A stretch of 64,000 nucleotides of DNA from Isoetes taiwanensis (Eukaryota; Streptophyta; Lycopodiopsida; Isoetales; Isoetaceae): assembly GCA_021234155.1 (NCBI GenBank), contig JAJEKV010000205.1, forward strand, positions 1,349,501 through 1,413,500. Direction: 5' to 3'. Position 1 is the first letter of the stretch. Every line of letters starts with the position of its first letter. The notes beneath the pieces were generated by a model that was given only the letters and a program-made list of their open reading frames with translations, was not told where the DNA came from and ran no database searches. Below, in pieces: positions 10,119 to 20,003 of this stretch. Position numbers and translations under genes: made by a program.

Positions 10119-10943
10119 ATGGTTAACCGCTTCGTGAACAAACTTCCACCACCATTTGTTTGCCCAAGTACCTCTACTTCAGATGGAACACAAGACGGAG
10201 ACGCTTCTTCAACACCTATCTCGACAAGGTCTTTGTTGCTTCTCGAAGACACTCCGAGTCCAGTAACTAGTAGACTGCCACTACCTTTCCAACCCTCTCC
10301 AAGTCCAGTAGGAAACCGGCTGCCACCACCTTTCCAACCCTCACCTGTTGCACGTAGCAATCTTCCACCACCATTTGTACCATCCCCCGACACTATAAAT
10401 GCTCGACCTCAGAAAATTTTTCGAAACAGACTACCTCAGCCATTTGTAGTTTCTCCACCTTCACTTACACAAACAAGGAATACAGCATGTTCTGAAGACT
10501 GCGAGATTCACCATAGCTTCTCCTACCACGATTTCACTACAAATGAAGACGACCTTGCAACATCTACTCCTCTTCACACAACCCTGATGACACATGGGTT
10601 TGCAGAATTTCAGTCTGCTATAAGAGACATGTTTGAACGAACTCCTTGTGAAGAAGCTACAACAACTTTCGCTGGCACATCATATGGTGGCCCATCTCCT
10701 TCATTCAACATTGTACCTCCGCCTTATCCGCATGCGACTTCACGTGGTTTGTTCTCCTCTACAAGCACACCACTAAGGGTAGAGGAGGTCACCCCGAGTA
10801 GAACTCTTTGGAAGATGAAGACACCAACGAAGTGCAACGAGATTACACATTCTCTAGCTTGGTCCACCAAGAAATTCAAGGTGGATTATGGTTTGAGAGC
10901 ATGCTCCCTCTGTAAGAAGAAAAAACCTTATGGGCGAGCATAA
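10119..10943 (+). CDS. proline-rich repeat protein of unknown function
   Basis: An open frame of 275 codons runs from ATG at 10119. I do not recognise a family. Residues about 1-115 carry five degenerate repeats of the form N-R/K-L-P-x-P-F-x-x-S-P (NKLPPPFVCPS, SRLPLPFQPS, NRLPPPFQPS, SNLPPPFVPS, NRLPQPFVVS). The middle is Ser/Thr-rich and probably disordered, and the end is Cys/Lys-rich (CSLCKKKKPYGRA). It lies head-to-head with the ParB-methyltransferase gene and upstream, on the same strand, of the DUF7869-type gene, so it may be an upstream exon or accessory ORF of that element. Uninterrupted length, regular repeats and biased composition argue for a real coding sequence. Confidence 0.5.
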   Translation: MVNRFVNKLPPPFVCPSTSTSDGTQDGDASSTPISTRSLLLLEDTPSPVTSRLPLPFQPSPSPVGNRLPPPFQPSPVARSNLPPPFVPSPDTINARPQKIFRNRLPQPFVVSPPSLTQTRNTACSEDCEIHHSFSYHDFTTNEDDLATSTPLHTTLMTHGFAEFQSAIRDMFERTPCEEATTTFAGTSYGGPSPSFNIVPPPYPHATSRGLFSSTSTPLRVEEVTPSRTLWKMKTPTKCNEITHSLAWSTKKFKVDYGLRACSLCKKKKPYGRA

Positions 10944-11616
10944 AATGAGAAGACTTTTAAGAAGTAAATGCTTTGCTCATTGGGTTGCATCAACAAATTT
11001 AACATGACTAAATTACGAGCAATTAGAGACAACTTCTGAGTTCAATGACATTGGCTGACGGAATGCCTACTTGGCCTATCATGTAAGACCAGACCGCAAC
11101 ACCTTCTTGCACTACATTAACCGTCAAGAAGTTTGCGAAATGCTTTATGGTTGTCCACCGTTTAGGGTCCATAGGAATGTCTAGAATACACAAAAGGCGG
11201 ACAAAAATCCAGCAATTGATGATCATTGTGGACCAAGAAGAGTTGTAACCATGCATGCCCTTCTTCTTTGTGTCATGGATGGAGAAATATTTTTAGAGAA
11301 ACATGTGAGAAGTCGCCTTAACAGCAACATGTATCATTTAACCGATAACATCACCAAAAAGATATTTTTAATGAGTACAAAGAGACTTGCACTTTTCGGC
11401 TTGACACATCTCTTACTCACACTTCACCGGCTTGTGGAAAAGTGAATTCGGTTTAGTGAAAATTCCGGGGAGACATAGAATGTCATTTTGCTCAAGGTTG
11501 CGAAATTAAAGAGTCGACGAAAACCAAAAGGCGGAGAGGTCGAAAAGAAGTAAGCTCATGTTCCCCAATCTCTCACTTGTTTTAAAGAAAATGCTTTGAC
11601 CTGATTTCTTCTACAG
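10944..11616 (+). other. region between proline-rich ORF and DUF7869-type exon
   Basis: Fragmentary frames (for example HVRPDRNTFLHYINRQEVCE near 11080 and HALLLCVMDGEIFLEKHVRS near 11255) may be decayed upstream exons of the downstream gene. A plausible donor (AAGAA|GTAAGC, about 11550) and a clear acceptor (TTCTTCTACAG, ending 11616) bound the intron before the recognisable exon. Nothing else is supported. Confidence 0.35.
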
Positions 11617-12264
11617 ATATTGTGCAACAGAACCTTGCCAGACATCGTGAACAACAAGCAGCAGAGAGAAGAAAGCTTGCCAAACACGGAAAAAAGCTCT
11701 TGCGTCCCTTTGCAATATATGTCTGTTGTGATTGATGGAATGGACAAAAAAACTACTCTACCGCATTTCTTGAACATTCCTAAAGATGTGCCAGAGGAAT
11801 GTTTTGTTAAGGTCCACCTTGTAGGAGCTATGGTATTCAAAGGAAGTCTAAAGTGCAAAGTATTTTTGACGTATCCAAACTTGCATGGTGACTCGAACCT
11901 CACAATTACAATTCTTAACACGGTCTGTCTTGCGAGCAAAGCAATTACCACCGATTGCTTTACACGCAACTTGACAATACTACAAGGAGAACAAGAATCA
12001 AACACTCTTTGTGTCTTGTGCCATGTTAGTGGAGCTAGGGATCTTTAGAAAAGTGAATTTTGGGTTTCTTACTTGTAGGCCACACTCATGATCAAATTGA
12101 CCAAATGTTCAGCAGATTTTTAAAAGCCTCGAGGAAGGAAGAAGGCTTTTTCTCTTCCTACTTTAGTTGAATTATTGAAGATTCTTACACTCCCACTCCG
12201 ATTGATCGATCTTCTTAAAAAACTTTGCTGATTTCGAGAGAGTTTATTTTCTCTCAACGTTTGA

Positions 12265-12771
12265 ATGAGAACAAAATTTGTGAACAAATTAAATGATCTC
12301 ACCTTTCAACATCACATCAAGTTCTACTTAAAGGATGGCCAAAGTTTCTTACAGGGGAAGAATTATACCACAACTAAGGACTGGAGTCCACCAGAGGGAT
12401 TACGCTTCCTTAAATATATTCCAAACACTTCCTTCATAGAACGTGCTGAGCAACTTCCTCTCAAAAATCCTAAGGAGTCCAAGCAGAAGAAAAGTACCCC
12501 AGAGTCATCCTTAAAGGCCATTGAAAATGGAATTTCCTCAGGCTTTAAGTACTTCTTAGAAGAAGATCGGATGTGGTGGAGTAATTTCTTTCTCGAACAA
12601 AAAATTGTTGTGAAAAATATAGCTCTAAGACAGTTGCAAGAACCATTTCAATGGCCTAACACCTTCCATCAACCCCAGCACCAAGCAGGTCCAAGCAATG
12701 CTACATTAGCACTTGCAGTAGAAGAAGACGAGGATCGAGTCATGTACCTCGGACCAAAGACGCAGGAATGA
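12265..12771 (+). pseudogene. C-terminal portion of the DUF7869-type gene
   Basis: The longest uninterrupted frame of the broken gene. It begins MRTKFVNKLNDLTFQHH and contains KYFLEEDRMWWSNFF. Its position after the GHTH motif, ahead of the acidic tail, fits the family layout. The text just upstream (12125-12265) carries family-like LVELLK and DSYTPTP segments in different frames, so the start at 12265 is a consequence of frameshifts and not a true start. Confidence 0.5.
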
Positions 12772-13031
12772 GCCTCAAGGTAATATCACAGAAATTACCA
12801 AGGGTATGCTAATTGCTCTTCCAACTGAGGAGGATGACAAAGGTCGACCTTTCTGGATAGCAAAAGTGCTTGACACAGTCAAGGAGGAAGGCTTAGTCAC
12901 TAAACTCAAGATTGAGAAAGTCCAAGAAGGTGGGTTGTAGGGATGAGCTGATCCTTAATGACGTGACGATATTGTGCTATGATTTTAAATTGAAATCTGA
13001 CAATCGTCTACGCCAGAGGACTATCAATTAC

Positions 13032-14550
13032 AGAAACCTGGGAGCATCAATTTCGATCGCTCCCTGAGGTGCCTGGATTTATGCTAGTAGGACATATATG
13101 GAATGAGAAATCTGCAGGACCAGGTAGAGGTTCAGGAGGAATTGCAGTTTATGGTAGAACTGATATTGCTCAACATATGCAAGTAGTGGCAGAGGATGTG
13201 AATAAGCAGTATATGTGGCTGAAAATAAAGGCAACTAGCCAAGATTTATTTGTGGCAGCATGTTACTTCGCTCCCTTGAATGCCAGTCTGTACCAAAATA
13301 AGGCGTTTAATAAGGAGGACCCATTTCAGAGGCTTTGCTCAGACACTATGCAGTTTATGTCTCAAGGTGAAGTCTTCCTTTTTGGAGACTTTAACACAAG
13401 GACAGGTAATGATCAATCTAAATTATATGCTGACATATCGGATGCCCGGATGCAGGAGATAGTAGAACCCGAGTTCACTAGGTGCTCAGAGGATAGCATG
13501 TCTAATGAGATGGGCAACTTTCTCTTGGAGCTTGGAACAATTTGTCATTTGAAAATCATTAATGGTGTCTTGAAATTTCCAAACTCTGGAAGTTTCACGT
13601 GCATTAACCATTCTGGAGCGAGTGCCATTGATTACTTGCTTGCACATGAGTTGGAAATGATCCATGAATGCGCTGTTGGCATAAAGATGCTTGAATCTGA
13701 TCATAGGCCGCTGCATGTTACGCTCAAAATGAGTTTGAAGGCTGCTGATATACACCCTCCTTTCCATCCAAAGATGAAAGTGCGATATGATCTTTGTTTG
13801 CCATACAAAGAAACGGTTGAAAAACTGATTGCGCAATCAAACTGGACCGGGGATGTATCATTAGATGCTGAGCAATTTACTAAATTGATTCTCCAAGCAG
13901 GAGGTGAGGTGTTTGGCTTCACAAAAAAGTTTGTGAAAGGCAAACCCTGCAACTCATGGTGGGATGAAGATTGCAGAGCGGCGAGATCCAAGCTACCTTC
14001 CACCTGCATTAAGAAACTAACTTGGTATAAGAAGCTGATAAGATCAAAGAAGCGTGCATATCTTCAAACGAGGCAAACTGAGTTGTCTGAACAATTGATA
14101 CGAGCTCCCAAGACTTTTTGGAATAGATTGAATAAGCGAGATGATCATGTAAATTTGGATATGAACGAGCTACTAAATATGGTACGAGATATTTATGCAA
14201 GAGGAGATGCAGAGGAAATGTTTGTCACGTCCATAAGCGCAGATCTTTTCTCAGAGACAGAGGTTAGAGAGAGTCTTTCTGACATGGGGAATAACAAGGC
14301 ACGGGATTTGGAAGGGCTATGTATAGAGCTCTTTAAATGGGCAGGAGATGGGACAATATCTATCCTAACACGCCTACTGAACTTGTGCATCAAACAGGGG
14401 TTACCAATTGCATGGAAGTTGAATAGGGTACACCCCATTCACAAATCTGGAGACAGGTGTTCAGTATATAATTATAGAACAATTCTGATTAGCGGACACT
14501 TTTCAAAAATTCTTGGCGGTTCTTTGGAAAGAAGGTTGAGTTCTTGGTGA
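13032..14550 (+). CDS. LINE ORF2: APE-type endonuclease and start of reverse transcriptase
   Basis: The frame is open from the truncated 5' end to a stop at 14550. Endonuclease motifs: RGSGGIAVYGR, then VFLFGDFNTRTG (G-D-F-N), then SAIDYLLAHE, then ESDHRPLHVTL (S-D-H-R-P). Reverse transcriptase begins with NKARDLEGLCIELFKWAG and continues VYNYRTILISGHFSKIL. The frame breaks at 14550 within the palm. The element is therefore inactive as written. The clade is uncertain; the tail microsatellite and C-terminal Cys box match the second LINE at 16750. Confidence 0.75.
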
Positions 14551-15721
14551 GGACAATAAGAAGCGCTCCATGTGTCAATTTGGATTTCGTAAAACCACAA
14601 TCACGCTTGATCATGCTATGGCACTCCGTGTAATGGTGGAAAAAAGCGAAGGCACCAAATTGAGCACTTTATGTAGCATTTATTGATTTTACCAAAGCCT
14701 TCGACACGGTGCCTAGAAGGGGATTAGGCGAGAGAATGCCCGGTGATTGGGGTTCGGAAAGAGCTTAGAGGGGCTTTGTCTCAATTGTATTCGGAAGTCC
14801 TAATTAAATTGTCCCATGAAATGGATGCTTTGGTCAAGAATACGATTGGTGTTGAAAGCAAGGGTGCCCTCTCTCACCAACACTCTTTGGTTTGTATATT
14901 GATGAACTAGATGATTGGATGAAAGCACATTCATTTCTTTGGGACCACGATAGGGGGCTTACATCATTCAATTCTTTGCTTTATCTTTGATGATGTGGTA
15001 TTGCTAGCTAATAAGAGAGGCAGTCTTTGCAAGCCCACTTAGAACATTTGAGGTGGTTTTGTGAGTGAAACAAATGAAGGTGAACATTAGCAAGTCAAAG
15101 ATCATGATATTTGGTGCAGCGGGATAGGGAGGCATTCTTTTATGATGGGCGAGGATATTGAAATAGTAGAGTGCTTCAAGTACCTAGGCATAGACTTCTC
15201 GCTAAGTACACTTGGAAAAGCTGGCGTAAAAAGAGGAGAGTTACGTGGTGGGAAAATGGCATTGTATAGCATGCAAACTAAATGCTCAGGGGTTTCTCTC
15301 CATGGTTGGGACGCTTAAAAGATGCTTTTTAAAACTCTTTGGTTCAATCCGTGTTCTTTGTATGGTGTACCTATATGGAGGCCCAATACCCGATAAGCTT
15401 TGGGGACAGATTGAAGCGGTCCGAAATTGTTTTGCGCGGGGAGTTGGGCATAAAAACCAATTGCCATATGCTATTATTTTAGCGAAGGCGGTATGTTCCC
15501 CCTCGAACTTGAAGCTTTATTTCAAACCATAAACTTTGCTAACGAGGGTTAGAAGCTATCGTAGACCGCTTACCCCATCAAGCAATGTTAGCATCGAGCA
15601 ACAAGGTTGGTTACACGATGTCATGGAATGGGCTAATCGATGGGGGTGCGAGGCCCAACAATTGGCCGGATTGTAAATCGGACGCTAGAGCACTCTTAGA
15701 GAGGCTGGCTATTGATAAATT
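14551..15721 (+). pseudogene. LINE reverse transcriptase palm, frameshifted
   Basis: In changing frames this part shows QFGFRKTT (about 14577), AFIDFTKAFDTVPRR (about 14680), PLSPTLFGLYIDELDDWM (about 14870, with a frame change) and a decayed catalytic box (SLLYL.DDVVLLA, about 14980). Numerous indels mean no intact catalytic domain can be read. Confidence 0.65.
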
Positions 15722-16117
15722 ATGGCAATTAATCCTGGCAGCAGAATGAGACATTACAAAACTAAGGTAAATCCTATGCAGGAATATGAACATCAACGAT
15801 ACCTATCGGTGATATCCCGGAGATCGTTGAGGAAAATCATGGCAAGATACGAGAACAAGCTCTCACCGGGTTGGAAGTGGAGGCGTGTAGATGGCGCCAA
15901 AGTACCCTTTGGAAAGAGAATTTGTAAATTTTGTGAAACAGGTAGTGTTGAAGACGAAGACCATGTGTTTGTTCACTGCCCAGCATACAATGATATTAGG
16001 AGTAGATTTGCTTTTCACTATACTAGTTTTCATGCGTTATTTTCAGAATCATATTATAAGTTAGGACAATATATTAAGACGGTGGATGCACATCATAATT
16101 TATTGATTAAACTCTGA
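15722..16117 (+). CDS. LINE ORF2 C-terminus with Cys-rich box
   Basis: The frame ends at the element's natural stop (16115-16117). It contains CKFCETGSVEDEDHVFVHCP, followed by AYNDIRSRF: a C-x2-C...H...C box typical of LINE C-termini. The second LINE has the equivalent CQRCQVKAVEDECHTLQSCP and AYDDIRIRY, so the two elements are related. Confidence 0.7.
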   Translation: MAINPGSRMRHYKTKVNPMQEYEHQRYLSVISRRSLRKIMARYENKLSPGWKWRRVDGAKVPFGKRICKFCETGSVEDEDHVFVHCPAYNDIRSRFAFHYTSFHALFSESYYKLGQYIKTVDAHHNLLIKL

Positions 16118-16399
16118 TGTAGCATGTAATTGAGCGCTCCATGGCCTTTTAGGGCCCTATGAGAGCAAGACTAAATTAAATTAAATTAAATTTGCTTAAA
16201 AAAAACTTGTAATTACGAAGAAGAGGATGAAGAAGGTGGTGGCAATGCTTCACCATCTGTTGATAGTGATGAGGAAGATAACTCAAGCACTTCCTCTAGT
16301 GACAGTGAAAGAAGTGAAGGTGATGAGGATGGCATAAATGAATATGATGACGTCCTGGATCCCTCTCTCATCACTCCTCACACTTTTGTACATAACTGA

Positions 16400-16741
16400 G
16401 TCTTAGAAAAAGACTGTAAATTTTGCATGTGAATATGAAGATTCTATCTTCAAATTTTGAGAATACTACAGTTTCAGTTACGGACTTACTTCAATTTTTT
16501 GTTAAATATTTTATCCTCTGAAATTAGAGTTTCTCTCGTAAAATATACTTCAAGAACATTCTATTTGCTAAGAAAAGTGACACTTTAAAAAAGTCAATTC
16601 TTTCGTTGCACAAAAAAATTAGTCACTTTGGGGGGGAGGGGGTCAAAATAGAATTTCATGCATCTTTTTTTTTTAACCTCGTTTTACCCCCTTTTTGTAA
16701 AAAAAAAGGAATCTTTGAGGAATATTCCTTTCGCTCTCGTT
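16400..16741 (+). other. 3' flank of the DUF7869-type gene
   Basis: AT-rich DNA with T- and A-runs (16665-16710). It may include the 3' UTR of the gene that stops at 16399. No gene, repeat or promoter is supported. The last 8 bases before the next LINE, TCGATGAT at 16742-16749, recur after it. Confidence 0.4.
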
Positions 16742-16784
16742 TCGATGATTTGCTCCCGTTTAATACGCAATTTTGTTCCAGGAC

Positions 16785-18789
16785 ATTCTGGCGGAGAGTG
16801 CTCAGGAGGCCAGTGCCGCCCACAGGAAACATCAGTTCAGACCAGTGGGGGCAATACTTGCAGCAGCTCTACAACTCTGAAGGTGCACGGGCGGCATTAA
16901 CCCTCCAGCAGGGCCCAGTAATGGAAATCACAGAGGCAGAGGTAGCACAGGGGCTGCAACGTCTAGCCAATGGAAAAGCACCAGACCTTGATGGCATGCA
17001 GGCAGAGTTACTCAAATGGGCAGGACCATCCATGGCACCGGTACTGATTGACATGTTCAACAAGGCATTGCGGGAAGGTTTTTTCCCCCAATGGACCACT
17101 AGCAGGGTCGTCCCAATCTACGAGGCAGGAGACCCGCATTGCCCAGCCAATTACTGGACCATCATGATCAGCTCAGTGTTTACAAAGCTCCTCGAGCGGT
17201 AGTTGACAGGATGGGCAGAGACAGCAAGAGTGTGGGCACTCACATAGGTAGGATTCAGGCCGAGGCACTAAACCATAGATCATATCTTCATGCTGCGGAC
17301 TCTGGTTGAGGACAGCAGGAACCGCCAGCAAGATCTGTATTGCTACTTCGTAGACTTCGCCAAGGCTTTTGACACTGTGCCTCGGGAAAAGCTGTGGGCA
17401 AGATTGCAGCAGCTAGACATTCCTGCCGAACTGCAGAACGCAGTGTACAGGTTATATGAGACATGCACCGGCCGGCTGCAAACAGCAGGTCAACCATTCG
17501 AGAGCAGTATCGGGGTCCGTCGGGGATGCTCTCTCTCTCTCCCACACTATTTGGCATGTATATTGATCAGCTGGAGAGATGGCTCGCTGATAATGGAGGC
17601 ATTGGGGCTCACCTCCTACACCAGATCATCAGGCAATTGATCTATGCTGACGATGTGGATCTCCTAGCACACACTCAGGCAGACATGCAATGCCATCTCG
17701 ATGCCCTGGACACATTTTGTCAGGTGACTGACATGCGTGTCAACTTAGCCAAAACCAAGGTGGTTCTGGTATTGTCCGCACGCCAGCCAAGGCCTCCAAT
17801 CCTCACTTATCGTGGCCAAAATGTTGAAGTGGTGTACGCTTACAAATATTTGGGGGTGGAATTCCCGTCGGCCATGAACTGGGACAATTCCATCCAGTTG
17901 CGAGCCGCAGCAGGTTGGAAGGCACTCTATGCAATGGATTACAATAGCCACAAGGCAGAGCTGTATAATTGGGCCCACCAATCGCACCTATTCAAGGTGC
18001 TAGTAGAACCTGTGCTTTTATACGGGGTCGAGGTCTGGGGCCCCGTGATCTCCCTCGCCACTTGGAATGACTTGGAGCAGGTGGAGAAAGCTTTCTTGGC
18101 ACGGGCCCTGGGGGTGAAGTCCACAGTCCCATACCAGATACTGCTGCAAGAAACAGGCTACTTGCCTCTTCAAAGGGGGGCCCTTGACAGACACATCATC
18201 TATTTCCAGAACGTGGTCAGTATGGATGATACTCGTCTCCCTAACCTCACTTATACTGTGGCAATGGGGCCTCAACGCCTAAAGCCTGCTGGCGCTGGCC
18301 AGATGGAATGTGCAGGACCACAGGTGCATCCAAGTGCAAACGGAGGCAGATTGCCGCAGCCTCAGACAGTACCTTGACACATGCTTCCTCAGTAAGCTAT
18401 GGGATGCCAGCACCCTTAAACAGGTCAAGACGGCACATTATCAATGCCACATAAATCCCATATTGGAGCGGGGCCCGCAATGCTACCTGCGCACTCATCT
18501 ACCCATGAAAAAGCGCAGATCCATTGCCTTTATCCGCACAGGTGCACACCATCTCCGGATTGAGACAGATAGATGGGTTGGAGAGCTGCGTCAGGAAAGG
18601 CTTTGTCAACGTTGCCAGGTTAAAGCTGTGGAAGACGAATGTCACACCCTTCAGAGTTGTCCGGCATATGATGACATTCGGATACGCTATGCTGAGCTGG
18701 TCCATCTCGGCCAGCCCCTGCATGAGATGATGAGCACGAGCTCGATACGGAGGTTGGGCTCATACATTCAAGAGATCATAAATCCTTGA
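16785..18789 (+). pseudogene. LINE reverse transcriptase and C-terminal Cys box, two or three frameshifts
   Basis: Segments in order: GNISSDQWGQYLQQLYNSEG, LANGKAPDLDGMQAELLKWA, NYWTIMISSVFTKLLER and a stop at 17200. Then YCYFVDFAKAFDTVPREKLW (from 17290), GVRRGCSLSL with a frame change at about 17540, PTLFGMYIDQLERWLADNG, and the catalytic LIYADDVDLLAH (Y-A-D-D, about 17640). Then VNLAKTKVVL, KYLGVEF, and after a frame change at about 18310 the C-terminal CQRCQVKAVEDECHTLQSCP box, stopping at 18789. The palm residues F-A-K-A-F-D and Y-A-D-D are intact, so this copy is younger than the one at 13032. Confidence 0.75.
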
Positions 18790-19013
18790 CATCAGCTCGG
18801 TCCTCGGGCACTTACCTAATACATGTACATATTTCTGTCTCTATTTGTATTTGTATCTGTACAGTTTGACAGCAAACCTATTCCTGTCACGGTTTTTCCC
18901 CCAAATAACCCTTTAGGGCGGGGAGGGGGTTTTTTTTAACCCGGACAGTAATACGCTTGTTGCGTCTCCTGTTTGGGTCCCATAGGCCAATTGGTCTCCG
19001 TGGACGATAAAAA

Positions 19014-19050
19014 CTCTATTCTATTCTATTCTATTCTATTCTATTCTATT
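19014..19050 (+). repeat. (ATTCT)n microsatellite, LINE tail
   Basis: About seven perfect ATTCT units end the LINE. Such tails are produced by the priming mechanism of non-LTR elements. Confidence 0.9.
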
Positions 19051-19063
19051 CATCCTCGATGAT

Positions 19064-20003
19064 AAATGCAATATTAAAGAATCTTTTTCAGCTCGGGTTG
19101 GAGTTACTTTGCCTATGAAGTTACTTGGAAAGTCATAAGAGTACTCTAAAAGATAAGTGAGACATCTTACGAAGAGGAGTCGCCCTAGCAAAGGGCAAAA
19201 CAAAAATGCAAGGTATAAGCTACATGCATTGCAGAAAATTGTAAACACAACTCATTGGATAAAGCAAGTGTGTCCAAAATAGATTAATAATACACAAGAG
19301 CCCTCCCATACAAGTTTATTGAATCCAACATCTATGTTCCATACATATAAATTATCTGGCACCCACCATTAACAAGTTCTTTTGGATCCATAATTGTGTT
19401 TCGTAGAGATCTTGGAGCCACCCTTAACAAGTTTTTTTCAATCCAAGAATTGTGTTTCATAGATTATCTTGTATACAAATATCCCTGGCAGACACCATTA
19501 GACAGAGGCCAAAAATGCAATTGCTTGCACAGTAAGGTTCAGTAAAATGCAATTTTAACGGACGGGTGAAAATCTCGTAACATTCTTAAAAAAAATTATG
19601 CCACTTTGGCATCAGGCATGGGAACCTGAAATGCATTTAACTGAACTTCAAATGTAAGAGCTTCCTGAGATTTTTTCTCCCTCTTTTTTGTATGAACACA
19701 ATTTTGGGATAAGAAATTATATCCGAAATGGGAATAAGTAAATTATTGGAACGCTTAACCAGATCTCTCTAAGAAACATGGCTCTCTGAGAAATATGGTG
19801 TGCGAAACCACAGCCTTAGTCAAACTATAACTTTGTAGATTTAATTTGTAATTGCCGCAATATGTCTCAACAACAAATGAGAATCAAATGACGTTTGGAA
19901 ATAATACGCCAGAGCTACAAATGACTGCAAGCCATTTCTCACAACTATGACCGATGGATGCACAAAAACAATTGTCCCTGGTGGACGAGCTTAGTTGTTC
20001 GTG
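19064..20003. other. intergenic DNA 3' of the coatomer delta gene
   Basis: AT-rich; no open frame of note. 'CACCATTAACAAGTTCTTTTGGATCC' has a diverged second copy about 55 bp on (19370-19450). It probably contains the 3' UTR of the neighbouring minus-strand gene. Nothing else is supported. Confidence 0.4.

Larger units (their letters stand above)
13032..16210 (+). mobile_element. 5'-truncated non-LTR retrotransposon (LINE) with (TAAAT)n tail
   Basis: AATTAC flanks both ends (13026-13031 and 16211-16216). Removing the LINE and one AATTAC restores an open frame (RTINY then EEEDEEGG) in the host gene. The 5' end starts inside the endonuclease domain (ETWEHQFRSLPEVPGF). The 3' end carries CTAAATTAAATTAAATTAAA before a short A-rich stretch. 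Truncated 5' end, short 3' microsatellite and target duplication are standard for target-primed reverse transcription. Confidence 0.8.
11617..16399 (+). pseudogene. DUF7869-type transposase-like gene, frameshifted and split by a LINE
   Basis: The exon follows TTCTTCTACAG. Across frames it reads VQQNLARHREQQAAERRK, MSVVIDGMDKKTTLPHF (about 11720-11770), QLDNTTR and NKNQTLFV (about 11965-12020), AMLVELGIFRKV, then FLLVGHTHDQIDQMFSRFLK (about 12067-12125). I-D-G-M-D, Q-L-D-N-x-x-R-x-N-K-N and G-H-T-H-x-x-x-D-Q are hallmarks of the DUF7869 family, found in many non-seed plants, algae and animals and suspected to be transposase-derived (RNase H-like). An EEDRMWWSNFF segment (about 12560) and GRPFWIAKVLD (about 12843) follow. 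At 13031 a LINE interrupts the frame; at 16211 the acidic C-terminus resumes (NYEEEDEEGGG...) and stops at 16399. Single-base frameshifts near 11690, 11975 and 12065 lie beside homopolymers and could be errors. Confidence 0.65.
16750..19055 (+). mobile_element. second 5'-truncated LINE, (ATTCT)n tail
   Basis: Reverse transcriptase coding runs 16785-18789 and is followed by a 3' UTR holding CACGGTTTTTCCCCCAAATA, AACCCTTTAGGGCGGGG and GGTCTCCGTGGACGATAAAA. It ends in ATTCT repeats at 19014-19050. TCGATGAT occurs before (16742-16749) and after (19056-19063), a candidate 8-bp target duplication; the exact 5' edge is not certain. The endonuclease domain is missing, so the copy is 5'-truncated. Confidence 0.75.
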
